From: Ananas comosus
Taxonomy: Eukaryota; Streptophyta; Magnoliopsida; Poales; Bromeliaceae
NCBI RefSeq assembly: GCF_001540865.1
Contig: NC_033622.1
Coordinates: 6,246,483-6,310,482, forward strand
Length of the DNA: 64,000 nt
Direction of reading: 5' to 3'
Part shown: in pieces, positions 34,358 to 47,600 of the stretch
Numbering within the stretch: position 1 is the first letter of the stretch
Layout: each line of letters begins with the position of its first letter
The notes under the pieces: generated by a model
The model's input: the letters and a program-made list of their open reading frames with translations, nothing else
Database searches by the model: none
Told to the model about the DNA's origin: nothing
Position numbers and translations under genes: made by a program

Positions 34358-35550
34358 TTGGGAATGAGTATGCTTGTGTGCTTCCGCCTAAATTGGTACA
34401 AGGTTGTTTCGTTTCTAAGTTGTGTGGATTATCGTGAGTTAAATAAGGTCACGATTAAGAACAACTACCAGTTGCCTTGTATCGACGACTTGTTTGATCA
34501 GTTGCAAGGGTCTCGGGTGTATTCAAAGATCGATCTTTAGTCGAGCTATCATCAGTTGAAGATTAAGCCGGAAGATGTTCATAAGATCGCGTTTCGGATG
34601 CGGTATGGGCACTACGAATTCATGGTCATGCCATTCGGGCTTACGAATGCCCCGGCAGCATTCATGGATCTAATGAACCGTGTTTTCAGAGCTTTCTTAG
34701 ATCGATTTGTCGTGGTGTTCATAGACGACATATTGGTCTACTCCCGTGGCGACAAGGAGCACGAGGAACATCTGAGGATTGTGTTGCAAGTCCTTTGGGA
34801 GGAAAAGCTTTATGCAAAATTGAAGAAGTGCGGCTTTTGGCTCCGTGAAGTTGCCTTCTTGGGATATGTGATTTCTGAGGGTGGAGTATCTGTTGACCCG
34901 AGGAAGGTTGAGGCGATCAAGGATTGGCCTCATCCGCCGAATATATCGGAAGTCCGCAATTTTGTCGGCTTGGCGGGCTATTATAGATGGTTTGTGGAGG
35001 GTTTCTTGAAGATCATTGTTCCACTTACCCGTCTTACACAGAAGGGCACTAAGTTTGTGTGGGGTGATGAGTGCGACCAGAGTTTTAAAGAGTTGAAGGA
35101 AAGATTGACTTCGACTCCGGTGCTCGCCCTATCGGTTCAAGGAGAGGACTTCGTGGTTTATAGTGACGCATCCTACCAAGGTCTTGGGTGTGTTCTGATG
35201 CAGTGCGGGAAATTATTGCTTATGCATCCCGCTAGTTGAAAAGCTATGAGAAGAACTATCTCATTCATGACCTGGAGTTAGCTGCAGTGATCTTCGCTCT
35301 TAAGCAGTGGAGACACTATCTATATGGTGCGCGTTGCGAGGTGTACACGGATCATAAGAAATATTTGTTCACTCAAAAGGAGCTCAATATGAGGCAACGC
35401 AGGTGGTTAGAGTTATTAAGGAATTATGATGTTACTATCCTTTACCACCCGGGGAATGCCAATGTGGTGGCTGATGCACTTAGCAGGAAGTCGGTAGAGA
35501 ACCTCGTGATGTTGATCACACATCAGAAATCGCTCTGGATGGCGATTTGA
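34358..35550 (+). pseudogene. Element III reverse transcriptase and RNase H
   Basis: RT begins at the [18 protein letters not shown] motif, so fingers upstream are missing. [25 protein letters not shown] and FIDDILVYS (the YxDD active site, near 34721-34747) follow. RNase H starts around ...FVVYSDAS. It continues after a frame change near 35205 with [20 protein letters not shown] and a final [17 protein letters not shown]. Internal breaks are a stop at 34538, the frameshift and TAG near 35235, and the end of frame at 35548. It would copy element RNA into cDNA. Confidence 0.9.
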
Positions 35551-36716
35551 TCTTGAGATCGTGGCTCCGGAGGTTCCAGCTATACTTACGGCTCTCGTCG
35601 TCCAACCGACCTTGTTGGAGAGGATTAAAGATTTGCAATCCGCAGACCCAGTCTCCAAAAGGTGCGACGCGATGTCGAGAATGGACGCATTGGTGATTTC
35701 CACATGGGCACTGATCGTGCACCTCGATATCGGAACCGATGGTGTGTACCGGATAATGAGGAAATCCGAAAGTTGATTTTGCAAGAAGCTCATCGATCTC
35801 TTTATAGTGTCCATCCGGGCAGCACCAAAATGTATAATGACTTAAAAATGCACTATTGGTGGCCGGGGATGAAGAGAGACATCGGGCACTATGTGGCGCA
35901 ATGTCTTGTGTGTCAACAAGTCAAATCGGGGCGTCGATTTTCGGCGGGAAAGTTTCAGAGTTTACCAATTTCCGTTTGGAAATTGGGGGATATAGCTATG
36001 GACTTCGTGGTGGGTTTGCCCCGTTTGTCGGATGGCCATGATGCTATTTGGGTGGTGGTGGATCGCTTGTTGAAGTCGGTACATTTTCTACCTATCCACA
36101 CTACTTGGTCTGGAGACAAGTTAGCGCAGGTTTACCTTGATAAGGTGGTGAGGCTTTATGGGGTTCCAAAGTCGATCGTATCGGATCGAGATCCTCGGTT
36201 TACATCTCATTTTTGGAAAAGCTTGTAAGAAGCGCTTGGCATACGGCTCGACTTTAGCATAGCGTTTCATCCTCAAAACGATGGCCAGTCGGAGAGGACA
36301 ATCCAAGTTTTGGAGGATATGCTTCGAGCGTGTGTAATCGTTTATCGGGGTGGATGGCATGAGCATTTACCAATGGCCGAGTTCGCCTACAACAATAGCT
36401 ACCAAGCGAGTATAGAAATGGCTCCATTTGAAGCTCTATACGGGAGGAAATGCCGATCTCCTATACATTGGAGTGAAGTTGGCGAACCGGTAGTTTTGGG
36501 CCCCAATTTATTGCGAGAGGCGGAGGAAAAAGTCCGCCTTGCTCGCCAAAGGTTGTTGACGGCACAAACTAGGCAAAAGAATTATGCGAATAGGCGCCGC
36601 CGGGATCTTGAGTTCGCAGTTGGAGACCGCGCCTTTTTGAAAGTGTCGCCCATGAGGGGTGTGAAGTGGTTTGGAGTTCGGGGAAAGCTTAGCCCCGGTA
36701 TATCGGACCGTACGAG
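35551..36716 (+). pseudogene. Element III integrase
   Basis: The HHCC zinc region (HRSLYSVHPGSTKMY, then CLVCQQVK) lies at about 35790-35935. The catalytic core has Asp in AMDFVVGLPRL (~36000), Asp in VSDRDPRF (~36185) and Glu in NDGQSERTIQ (~36292). The C-terminal part has NRRRRDLEFAVGDRAFLKVS. A TAA at 36226 and a frameshift near 36700 break it. The GPF/Y-like region (GKLSPG.SDRT) is frameshifted. Confidence 0.9.
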
Positions 36717-37046
36717 GTGGTGGAACGGATTGGTGCAGTGGCATACCGGCTTGCTTTGTCGCCCAAGCTTGCGGGTGTTCACAATGTGTTCCACGTGTCT
36801 AATCTCCGCAAGTACGTTCACGACTCCGAGCATGTTCTCTTGTTTGAACCGCCCGAGCTTCAAGAGGATATGACTTACGAGGAGTTCCCAGTGTCCATCA
36901 TTGCTCGAGAGGTGAGGAAGCTGCGGAACCGTGAGATTCCGTATGTTAAAGGCCAGTGGAGTAATCATGATGATCGTAAAGCCACTTGGGAGCTTGAGGA
37001 CGCGATGAAGGAACATCATACTCATCTTTTCGGAGATCTGGATTGA
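36717..37046 (+). pseudogene. Element III integrase C-terminal extension with chromodomain
   Basis: The frame reads HNVFHVSNLRKYVHD, then a chromodomain-type segment: PVSIIAREVRKLRNREIP, VKGQWSNHD, ATWELEDAMKEHHTHLF. Chromodomains of Tekay-type chromoviruses direct insertion to heterochromatin, which may explain the LTR pile-up here. It follows the integrase after one frame change and ends at 37046, 65 bp before the 3' LTR. Confidence 0.85.
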
Positions 37047-37099
37047 GGTAAGAGTTTAGATTTAAAGTGAGTTAAGTTCTGAGGACGAAACTCCTTTTT

Positions 37100-37111
37100 A
37101 GGAGGGGAGGA
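37100..37111 (+). other. Polypurine tract of Element III
   Basis: aggaggggagga directly before the TG of the 3' LTR. Confidence 0.8.
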
Positions 37112-39208
37112 TGAAAGGTAATGATCCTCGACGCGTAAATCGAACTTCGGTCGAAATTGACCAAAGTATGGTATTGGACGCTTTGGATGGGTCCATTCAG
37201 CGTTCCGAAAGTTCGGAATGGCTTAAAAGGGTGTAAAGGGCCTTGGAGAGCATTGTGGGAAATTTTCAAAAAATTTCGCAGGGAAAATGCTCTCGTGGTC
37301 CGGACCTGTGTAGGGTCCGAACCTCGTAAACGAAAAATGCCCAGGTTGAGCTAGTGTGCATGTATGAGGGGCTTGGGGCAATTGTTGCAAGTGGGGGAGT
37401 ATATGAGTGGGGTCTCCACTCATCCCTTTCATTTCCCTCACATTCTCCAACCTAAGAGAAAAACCTCCTCTCTCTCTCTCTAAGCTTCTTTTTCTCTCTT
37501 CTAGGGTTTGCTCCAAGAGGTGGAGTTGGTGGAGAGAAGTTGCTTGGAGGTAAAGCTTCTTCTTCTTCTTCTTCTTCTTCTTCCTTGGCTTGAGAAGGAG
37601 CTTGGTTTTGAGATAAGCTTCATGGGTTTTTATGGTTTATAGTTAGGGTTTGATCTAAATCCTTTAGAAATGAGTTGTATGAAACCCTAGGTGATACTAT
37701 GCTTGCTTATTGTATAAATCATGAGCTAGTTAAGTGTATTCTTGCAATAGTGGATTTTAGGGTTTCTAGAGAGGGTTCTCCCATGTGATGGGTTTGGACT
37801 TAAATTAACCATATGGAAACCTAATTGAAGGTAAAACCGACACGATGGGCAACTTAAACTGGAGTTCCTACGGGCGTGAGGCGAGTTGTTGAAGAAAAGT
37901 ACGATTTTCGGTTCGTTTGCGTTGGGTCGAGCCGAAGCAACGTCTATAAATCGCGAGGCTAGGATTCTCGCACCTCTGCATTGTAAAGAGGTGGGGGTGC
38001 TATCCGAAACAATCGGATTTCCTTTTATGTCTATGTTATCATATTGGCCATGTATATATATGTGTAGGGATCATGCATTGTAGAGTAGGATGTTGCTTAT
38101 TCCATTCCTTGCATGCTCTCATGGTATTTGTAGGATAATATGAGATAAAACATAGTGGACTATGTGCATGAGGCTTAGGTTGTGAACAAGGAACTCTATA
38201 GTGCTATGACAATGAGAACTTAGAAACATTGTAACATACAAAGGTGGCATTGGGATAGAGACATTGTGACATACAAAGGTGGCATTTGGCTAGTAAATCG
38301 AGAACACTCAACATATGGCGATAGGGATTGGTATCTTCCCTGGCTTTGTTACTACTAGTTGGTAGGGTATTCTCGGGATAGAGGATTGGATCATACTCAC
38401 ATTCGTCTGTTTCGCTTGGCGGTGGTCGCTCCACCAAGCAGTGGTTTCCGGAGTACTTCACGGTAGGGGTTAACGTAGCTACCCCGCAGAAGGTCCCGGG
38501 TGAGTGTAGCGGACGTCTCCTCACATTGCGGGATTCGGCTGTGAGTTGGGGCTTAACCTTCGGGTTAGCCGGATCGATTGGGTTATGAAATATGAATGGC
38601 ATGTATCATGAGCATAGTAGTTGCTAGTACATGTTTATCGTACCTATTGATTGAATCATATTGCCAAGGTATGGTAACATGTTAGATGTTTATTATATTG
38701 CTAACCCTTTCTACTTATGCCTGCTTAGACCTAGTGAAAAAATCGGCGGAGTCGGCGGCCGAACCCACTGGCAACTTTTATTAGTTCTCATCCCATTTTG
38801 TTGCAGGGCCTTGCACGAGCGGACCGGCTGAGGATCGCGGTAAGGACATAGCGCCCTAGATAGTAGCCTCCTATGCATTAGAGTATCATGTACCTTTTTG
38901 AGAGATGATGTATTTTGGTGAGGTTACTTGTGGATGTATATGTATCTAGAGATGAAACATGTAAACCAAATGTATGTACTTGGTTGATAAATGTAAATGG
39001 ATGAATGTGAATGTAATAGCTAGTATTTCTCTCTTGCTCTTACTTGTATCATACTTGTATGATTCATATATGTTGACTATGTTTACCTGGACAACTAGAT
39101 ATACATGATTGATGTTTGTTGAGCCTTGAGCGGACAGGAAAAACTCTGTCCATTCGACGTCTGTTGACGTGCCCGAACCGACCAAATTGGCGGTTGCGAG
39201 GTGTGACA
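37112..39208 (+). repeat. Element III 3' LTR
   Basis: 2,097 bp, from TGAAAGGTAATGATCC to GAGGTGTGACA. The first 200 bp resemble the starts of the solo LTRs at 48351 and 59416 (gaccaaag, tggacgctttgg, gagagcattg). A ggtccggacc palindrome lies ~185 bp in. A CT-rich leader and a (ctt)n run lie at 37440-37585. The conserved hairpins are at 38730-38775 and 39131-39175. Confidence 0.88.
37555..37583 (+). repeat. (CTT)n microsatellite in LTR leader
   Basis: About nine ctt units in the presumed transcribed leader of the LTR. Confidence 0.85.
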
Positions 39209-42200
39209 ACCATACCAGTCTCCAAAATAGTACAACATCTCTAACCACTCCAAGCCTCAAAGCATTATACAGGCTGCTATAAACACTGATAGGTAGTCCA
39301 ACTACATACACGAAAAGGGTAGGAGATACTAACTATCCGCAATCCCCTTACCTCGATCAGTCGCTGGTGCTAAAGGCTCTGAAATAAAATATTAAATAAA
39401 AGAGTATGAGAACTATAATCAGTAGTTCCTAGTGGGTACGATCGTCAACGCCAACAATCTATACCACTAGGTCCATAATAGACAAAAATAGTAAATATTG
39501 AGCAATATGAAAGAACAGGTAGTAATATGAGTAATTGCTAAAAATAACTGTTGCTATCATGCCTCTACAATATAGCTGAAATTGTAATTATGTTTTGCAT
39601 GCATCAATTAGAGACTAAATAAAATACTGTGATAATGTCCAATCATAGTGACCGACTCAACAGTCAGGTCTAGCCTGCGCCGCCTTGTGTCCAGTACCTA
39701 CCTTGTCACACCCCGCCGCCTACCCTATGTAGGTGGAAGGAGCCCCACACGGGCGCGTGCACCAGACCTGCCGAATGAACAGAGTTTTTTCTGTCCGCCC
39801 AAGGCCTCACAATCGGTACAATTCAAAACATTCCAAACATGAATATAATTCATACACAGATTGTATTAGGAAGACATCATAAACATAAATAACTTTCTAT
39901 TACAACCATTCATCTCATTAATTTTACATTTAGATTCTTCCAAATACAACCATATTTATTACATTTCTTTCATTCCTTTCAAACCCTTAGCTACACCGAT
40001 GCAGGGTACATCTATCTTTGGTCGCAATGGCAAGACGCTAACTATAGCTACGTCCTTTCCTCGCGCCGCTGCGCCGCTTATATGTAGACCTGCAAATTAA
40101 AATGGGGGTGAAAACTACAAATATAGTTCCCAGTGGGTTCGGCCACCGACCTCGCCGATTTTTCCACTAGGTCTAATCAGGCATAAGTAGCTACAAAAAC
40201 AGGTAAGTAATAATGCGACTATACTAAGCATGTATAGAACTTACTACTATGCTTTACAACGGTAGAGAATGAGTTCCATGGTTCACTATAATCAATGGCG
40301 TTCTTTTACTCACTCTTGACCAACTCATTCTCGACCCAATTAGGGATTACTACAAATCCAGTCCAACTCACCCCACACAACCTCACGGGTCTAGGTCCAA
40401 GAATAACAAGATCGACCGTCACTCCACATGTGACTTATTCTCGACACAATCACGGGCTTCTCACAAGACCAAGCCCAACTCACATGAATATCACGATCAA
40501 TCCCACACACAACATGTGATCTCACTATGCTCAGTCTCTATGCAGGATGCAACAACAAAATATGGCATAGGGTACAAGACTATCTCAACCCAAAGTATAA
40601 CATGCAACAAATGCTAACCACTATGCCATCTCAATAACAACATATCAAGGTTCTACTATGTATGCATCATATATGAAATACCCATAACCATGTCTTGATC
40701 CAAATCCAATCAGTTCGCCCGTAGGTCGAACCACAACTCGCCACACACTCTGTCACCACCATCACCGTCTACCGGGGGCGCACCATCGTGACTCTCTCCC
40801 CCATCTCAATCTCACTGTGACACTCCGAAGTTCACGGCTTGGGAGTCGCGACCTCCACAAGCCACAACAGACGACGCAAGTATGATCAAGTCCTCTCACT
40901 CGAGAACCTCAGGGATCTCACCACATCCCAAATAGTAACAAGGCATGCAATGCTCAAACAATGATGGAATACACAATGTCATGCTATAAGTGCAATGACC
41001 CAATCTCTTGGTACTCAGTGTCCAATCAACTCATGCCAATAACCACGGTGACAACTCAACATCAAGGGATCTCTTTCAACCCCTAGCATGGTCTAGAGGA
41101 TAACTTTCAATCCCTCGCATGCTCAAGAATCTCAAAACACTAATTGTCAAAATCACACATGCATCGACCCAATCCTTTCCACATAACTCAAGAGTTTACT
41201 CAACTCATGTCGTGTGCATCAATAAAATGTACAAACATCACAACGCATGCATCAATAGAATGTACAAACATCACAACATGTGGACACAAGCAACTATGCA
41301 ATGCTTTATGAACAATGACCACACACTCATGCAAGGACCCAATTTCACATTTTACACTTGGGTTCACTCAATTTACGCCACATCCGTCTCATGCATATCA
41401 CATTATACCCGAATCATGGTTTCATTACTAGATTCACATATAATCATCACAATGACGTCTAGTATCTCACTTGTTTCAATGTCAACTATTTGTTTTCTAT
41501 GTCCAATACACTAGTTTTCTCTACTAGTTCATTATGTCACTAGGGTTCAAGTATCACTAGATTCATGCATCCAAGGTTTCATGTCCTCAATCGTAATCAT
41601 TCTCACATTTCATAAGAGGCATACAAGTTTCTGGAATAAGGATTAATTGAACCCTATCATATATAATCAAGACATTTATATACTCAATAAAGGGAATTAG
41701 ACATAGGGAGAAACCCAACCATTCCGGGAAGCACCACCCACCTTGCAACACCTCCGATTGCTTGTAGACACTTACAATCGGGCTCCCTCGACTATTCGCT
41801 CCCTATTGAGTCCGCATAGCTAACATCGCCCGGTTCGAGTCGTTACTCAAAACGATCACCAAACGTTCGCCGGTTTCCAAATCAAAGTTGTCTGGGGCAC
41901 TTCTCTAACCTTCAATTAGAGATATAGAGGATCAATTTGGTTAAAAACCTCAAAACCCCAAAATCCCCAATTCTAACCCTAGATTCCAATTTCTCCACAA
42001 TCATCTCAAAATCCATAGAGAAACGTAGATTAAACTAGTTTAGAATCATCTAGAGAACTAAAAACCTCAAGTTCAAGGGTTTCAATAAAAACCCTAATTT
42101 TTAACCCAAAAACGAACCTCACCGAGCCACGAAGCGCCCGAAAGCTTGATTCTCCACTCCCCCGAGCATCCCGAGCTCGATCTCCACCAAAACCCCAAGT

Positions 42201-43585
42201 TTGGGAGAAATCTAGAGAGAGGAAGTGAGGAGGTTGTGAGAAGGGCTTTCTTTCTTCTTCTCTTGTGTGTGAGGGAGAAAATGAGAGAGGAGGAGTTGGG
42301 AGGCTTTACATATAGAGGGAAGAAAGGACAATTGCCAAAAACCCCCCGAAAGTCCTTAGCTCAAAAATGCAATTTTCAAAAATTCACATTTTTAGTCCTT
42401 GAGCCTCTAATTCACTTCTAATCATTCCAAAACTCTCAAATCTCATTTTTGAGTATTTTTAAATTATTTCTCTATTATGCTTTGCCCAATCGGCACAACT
42501 TAGCATATTACTTCGAAACTCGGTACACTACACACCTATAGTGGTCCGTTACCACGCAAGCTACTGTCTCGTCCATGCCATAATAATATCTCATAACCCA
42601 ACCTTTAGAGTGGCATTCACGGGGCGCTACCCCAACCGAGTATAGTATCACTGTCAAACTCAACATAGCATGCAGCCTGTGGTCAAATGCGATGATCAAA
42701 CAGATGATGATAAAAATACAATTATAGTCTACACTATCTATGTCTCAATTTACTCTACTGGCAGATGTCAAACTATCACTAATATGGACATAGAAATTAG
42801 TTAGCCAATTTTGACCACATGAAATCCACCTATAATGTAAATCCGAGGAAATGAACGGTAGACGGGATAGCAGCCATAATACTCTAAAATAACTCGAAAA
42901 TCCCTCGTCAAAATTACGCGAAATCCGTTCCTAGAAAGTATAAAAATCAGTTTCAATCTCTCAATTTCTATAAAAATTTATCAAAAGAATATAAACGAAA
43001 AAATAATAATATTATGATACTAACTGCGACGTCGAAACACCAAAAACATATGCGTGCACTCGACTCGTTCGCTCACTAGAACGAAACAAAACTTCTTCTC
43101 TCCTCTTCTCTTCTTTTTTTTTCTCCTCAACCAAACTCTTTCTCTCTCTACCTTATGTTCAAAGAGATAAAGAGATAAGGATCAAAGAAGCACGGTGCAC
43201 TCCACCAACTTAAATGCAAAAATGCTAAGAAGCCCCTCAAAATAAAGTATTTCAACTTTAGTCCTCAATAGTTAAATCTTGAGTTTCAAAGTCCATTGTT
43301 GCGTCTAATATTTCGCACCAAAACGTTTCCAACTCAACAAACAATAATTTATACTGTAACCTTGTTAATTTGCTAAAGTTCAGTATATCACATATTATTT
43401 AAAATGAAACCGATAGTTTGGAAATTCTAAAAATCTATTCAAATTTTCCTGAAAATAGAGATACCCTCTTTTGAGATAAATTCTATTCCTTCCATAATAA
43501 AAATATTCCGTCCGAGTTACTAATCAACATTACTAAGCGCTAAATTTCTATAAATTTTTTTGTAATCCAATATAGATAGTGTAAA
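39209..43585 (-). mobile_element. Reverse-oriented partial LTR, split by a solo LTR
   Basis: The outer segments 39209-39703 and 42533-43585 join into one non-coding sequence. On the minus strand it has a CT/GA-rich leader (43080-43170) and, at 39434-39475, the conserved cctagtgggta...ccactaggtcc block of the Tekay-type LTRs. The expected hairpin end is absent on the left, so it is probably truncated against Element III. Its right edge meets Element II at 43586. Confidence 0.6.
39704..42532 (-). mobile_element. Solo LTR, 2.83 kb, reverse
   Basis: Plus strand TGTCACACCCCGCC...GTACACTACA, flanked by tacct (39699-39703) and cacct (42533-42537), a target duplication with one change. It contains the hairpin motif (39775-39805) and the conserved block gttcccagtgggttcggcc...ttccactaggtc (40128-40172). 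The leader is near 42180-42300. No coding domain. Confidence 0.8.
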
Positions 43586-44264
43586 TGCTGCGGGCCGAAT
43601 CCTTCAACCGTTGATCCGGTCAAAGATCCTCCATCGTAGAGCATGCAAGGAGATGGAACGGCTACGAATAATGATCACCCTCGAAGTTTGTGCCCTTTGT
43701 CAGATCAAACGATTCGGTTGATGAGGAATCGAACCAACCGGGTTCGTCTCAATACAATAAATCTAGTTCGACTGAAGAGCTGAATGTACGAACTACATAA
43801 GGATTTTTGGTTCAGTTGAAGAGCCGAATGAGGCCTATATTGCTGATATTTGGAACAACGTTTACAAAGCTGGACAAAAGAAAAATTTACTCTGCCAACT
43901 ACTCCTAGAAAAGACTATAGATGCGGGAGAATGAAAAGATTACAGGTACACTACTCGTAGAAAGCAAGAAAATGCGTGGAATTGGAAGTGGTCTTCTTAT
44001 TCGGAGGGAAAAAAGACCCCTCTTCCAGGCGTTACTTGTTTATTTATTTTCCGCCTGTTGTTATTCAGTTATCTACATGATCGGCCACTTCTCTACTTTC
44101 GTGGGCTACTACAGGCCGATTCCAACTGCATGAAACCGTCTGCGGTTTGTTGTGATTCGTCCTTTGTTCTCAATGCACCAGATACCTAATATCCTTGGCT
44201 TTTGTAGCTCCTGGTTGTGTCGTGCACCTATTCACCACGTGGTGCGATTTTCTTGGCGCCAACA
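43586..44264 (-). repeat. Element II LTR (sense 3' copy)
   Basis: 679 bp, recognisably related to the Element I LTR at start (ccgaatcc, ttgatccggtcaa) and end (ccaacaattgccccc). The other copy lies outside the window. The 5 bp before it are gtaaa. Confidence 0.82.
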
Positions 44265-44655
44265 ATTGCCCCCTTGGCAGCTCTCGAACAAGCGGTTTAG
44301 TAGCTGGCGTAATCCTCCTTAAAGGTGCGAATTTCAAAATTATCATTTCGAATTGCCTTGTACCGTCTCTTTTCTTAGCCGTCCTTTTACTTTGACGGCC
44401 ACGATCTCCTACATTCTTTTTGTCTCTTCTAAGGTATTAATTAGATTATTTATTGCCGTCGTCTTTTCACTATTATGGCCATTTTTTCGGAATTCCATCT
44501 GATGGCTCTCCTTTTCTTCTCTCTTTCTTTGCCTTCCATGCTTTATTGTTTTCTTCTTCCTTACGCTTCCTTTCTTTTTCATCCTCGTCTGGGATTTCAT
44601 TTCACTACTTTTTCTTCTTTCCATCTTTTTCTCTTTCTTTTTTTTCTGTTAGCTA

Positions 44656-47600
44656 ATGGCTCCAATTCCCTCTCTTCCTTCATCTCCTTTTCTTGATTAT
44701 ACTCTTCTTCGCCAATTCGTCAAAACAGATCCATCTCAATTTATATTAGGACCTTCATTCGTAGATGATCCTATTCCTGAAGATTTTCTTTTTTTAACTG
44801 AGGGCCTTCCCCTGATGGCTGATGCCATCCATCTGTGTTCTTGGTATGTTTTGACGACTTCAAAATCATCTGGGAAGAGTCTCGGACTTAGCCGAGTGCT
44901 TCGGACGCCTATCTCCTCTGGTTAGATCGTGTCGAGGCATCCTATGCTAATTTCTGGCGCGAGGTCGGGATTTATGAAGACATTCAACTATCCGAAACAT
45001 CTTATATAGCCGACAACCTTCTTCTAGCTACTGCTCTCTGCTTTTGATCTTTTGTTTCCAACACCTTTATTTTCAGAGGTGGACCTTTCACTCCCACTCT
45101 CCTTGATGTGGTAGCGATCATTGGTCTACGCCTTCACAGCGTTACTCTTTCGATAGCCTATAACCCAGATGGCGTAAATGATTTTGAGGCCTATCTTGAT
45201 CTGAAAGTTTACCTGATTTATACCAAATTCATCCGCCGGTTTGCAGACCAGTCTTCTACTCTGGGTACAAGGAAGGAACACACAGCTTTCCTCCTTTACT
45301 GGTTATGTCACAACCTCTTCTGTACACGTTCCCAGAAGATCAATCAAGATTTCGTTTCGATCGCCGTTGCCTTAACCAACGGCGAGAAATTAGCATTAGG
45401 TACCTATTTCCTCTCTTTTGTTTATAGAGAGATTTTTGAATCCATCAAACCATTACCATTGGGTGATGTGGTTATTAGTTTTGGGTGCAGTGTCTTGCGG
45501 TTTCTACAAATGTGTTTGCATATCTATTTTCCTTATTTGTGCCGAACTCCTTTAGATTTGGATTCGACTCCCAATTTTGACACTTATGGTTTGGCTCTCG
45601 GCTGTCCCGAGCCTTTGACCGAAGGTCAACCACTCAATTTTTCCACTATTTTAGGGTGTTTAATGCAAGGAACCACCGTCTCCATATTAACTGGTCTCCA
45701 TTTGGAGAACGCGTCACTAGTTCGTCTTGGCTTCTCACTCGATTCGAAGCCATTCAAGATCAGCTAGCCTCCTCTCGCGCCAGTGAATATGCCATCGTGT
45801 GGTTCTCTATTTTGGCTGCTAGAGATTTGCATGTCAGCTTGAAGAATCGTTCCAAATTAACGCCATGTATAGAGGTGTATTTCCCTCACTATGTAGCACG
45901 CCAATTTGGATTTGTACAGGCCCTTCCAGCCCCAGCCAAATTCTTTACGGCCAAAACTGCTTGTGGCCATCCTCCTACAAAGAGTGCAGCTGAAGCCGAT
46001 CATATTTTAGCTTTGGGAAATCGTCTTCGACGGTTTTTAAACTTGTGAGCTTTCGGCTAAACCACGTAGGGGTGTTGGACTTTCGCTTCCTAGAGCCTGG
46101 GAAGCCTTTTGTCAACAATATTTTCTTTCCCTTATGACCCTTGTTTTTAGCAAAATCTTTCATACAGAAGGTATGCTGTCTTTCAAATAATACGATTTTA
46201 TCCTCATCTCCTTCTTCCTTTATTTCATTCCACCTTAATTTGGTTCTTCAGGTAAGGATCCTTTTCTAATTCCCCTAGAAGATGTGTTAGGAGGAAATTC
46301 AGACGAAGGCCCTGAGAATTTGTCTCATCCACCAACGGTAAATCTTATCTTCTGGTGTAGTTTCTTTTTCTGATGGATTTCTTCGGCTAAAATGTCTTTT
46401 TTTTGCCAGCCCCTGCTCCTGCCTCATTGGCCCCACGTTCCAACAAGCGACCGATAGAGTCTGATCAATCGCCTCGGCCATCGCAACAGAAGCGGAGTAA
46501 GACCATTGGTATTAAGATCCGTCCTATTCATTATTTTGTGCCAACTGAAGAGTTTCCGATGGAAATTCCATCGGCCGATACTCCAAATGAGGTGGTGAAC
46601 CCTGTTCAATCGACCACTGTCGACCCACTTTCTGCCGCTGTAACCCATCGTCTATTTCAATTGAATCTTCTTCTTCTCACTCTTCAGTCGGATCATCACC
46701 GTTGTCCTCTTCGATCAAACAGCCTCCGTCAAGAAAAACTTCTCATACTCGGTTCGCTTCATCCTTGGAGTGAGTCATGTTTGATATCAGGCGGCAAGCT
46801 CGCTAAGAAGCCCGCTTAGATAAGAAGCAAGAAGCAAAGAGAAAATGGGCGGAGGCAAAGAAAAGAATCGAAGAGGAACAAAAAAAAAGTTGAAGAGAAG
46901 AAAAAGAGGAGTAGCCAAGCAGAGAGAGGAGGAAAAAGATCTCAGGAAGAAGGAGGAAATGAAGGGAGGAAGAAAAAGAAAGGAAGGAAGGAAAGAAAAA
47001 AAAAAACAAAAGGTTGAAGAAGAGAAAGAAGAGCAAGAAAGGGATAGAGGAGGAGAGGCGAACATAGACTATCCTGCTGATATTCAAGCTGAGGCTTTTG
47101 CATCAGCTTCTTTGCCGGTATCTGAACCAGTAGATCCATTGGCCATTTCTCTTCAAGATTTGGCCGCTTCGAGCCCAAAATCCAATGACAAAGAAGACCT
47201 CTCTACTATCATTTCGACTGAGACCTAGCAGAAATTGGATGAATGTTTAAGACTGTATAGCAATGGTCTTTCTAATTTGGCTCGAAATATAGAACAATTT
47301 GATCGGCTTGGGGCACTCCTTGATCTAATCGATCAGCCAGATCTTTCTCCTGTAGGTAAATGTTTCGATGAGACTTTATCTTCTCATCTCCCTTCTTTCT
47401 TGACTCGGCAACAAACTATTTTTGCCGAGTACTTGGCTTTGGATTATCATTTCACCCAGGTCAGTCATTTCAAAATGAAAGTCCCCGAAATGGCAACTCC
47501 CATTACTGACCTGAACCGGAAAAACCCTTTTCTAGAGAACCAAAAATTGGCTCTTCGGCAGGCGCATCATCAATCTAAAAGAAGAACTTGCTACAGCCGA

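Larger units (their letters stand above)
30223..39208 (+). mobile_element. Element III: Tekay/Del-like chromovirus (Ty3/gypsy), internally deleted
   Basis: Plus-strand order is a 5' LTR remnant, Met-type PBS, RT, RNase H, integrase, chromodomain, PPT and a 2.1-kb 3' LTR. gag, protease and the start of RT are missing: only ~230 bp separate the PBS from RT. The chromodomain and long LTR point to the Tekay/Del group. The 5' LTR lacks its start and is split by a solo LTR at 30678-33926. No TSD can be read because the left edge is lost. Confidence 0.88.

Noticed and set aside
39209..39703. A complete separate element between Element III and the solo LTR
   Set aside because: It joins 42533-43585 once the solo LTR is removed, so it is one partial LTR.
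44409..44624. Lys/Arg-rich minus-strand frame upstream of the second PMD gene
   Set aside because: Reverse complement of the CT-rich leader; no domain.
46787..47087. Minus-strand Phe/Ser-rich membrane-like frames
   Set aside because: Mirror image of the purine-rich Lys/Glu tract of the PMD gene on the other strand.
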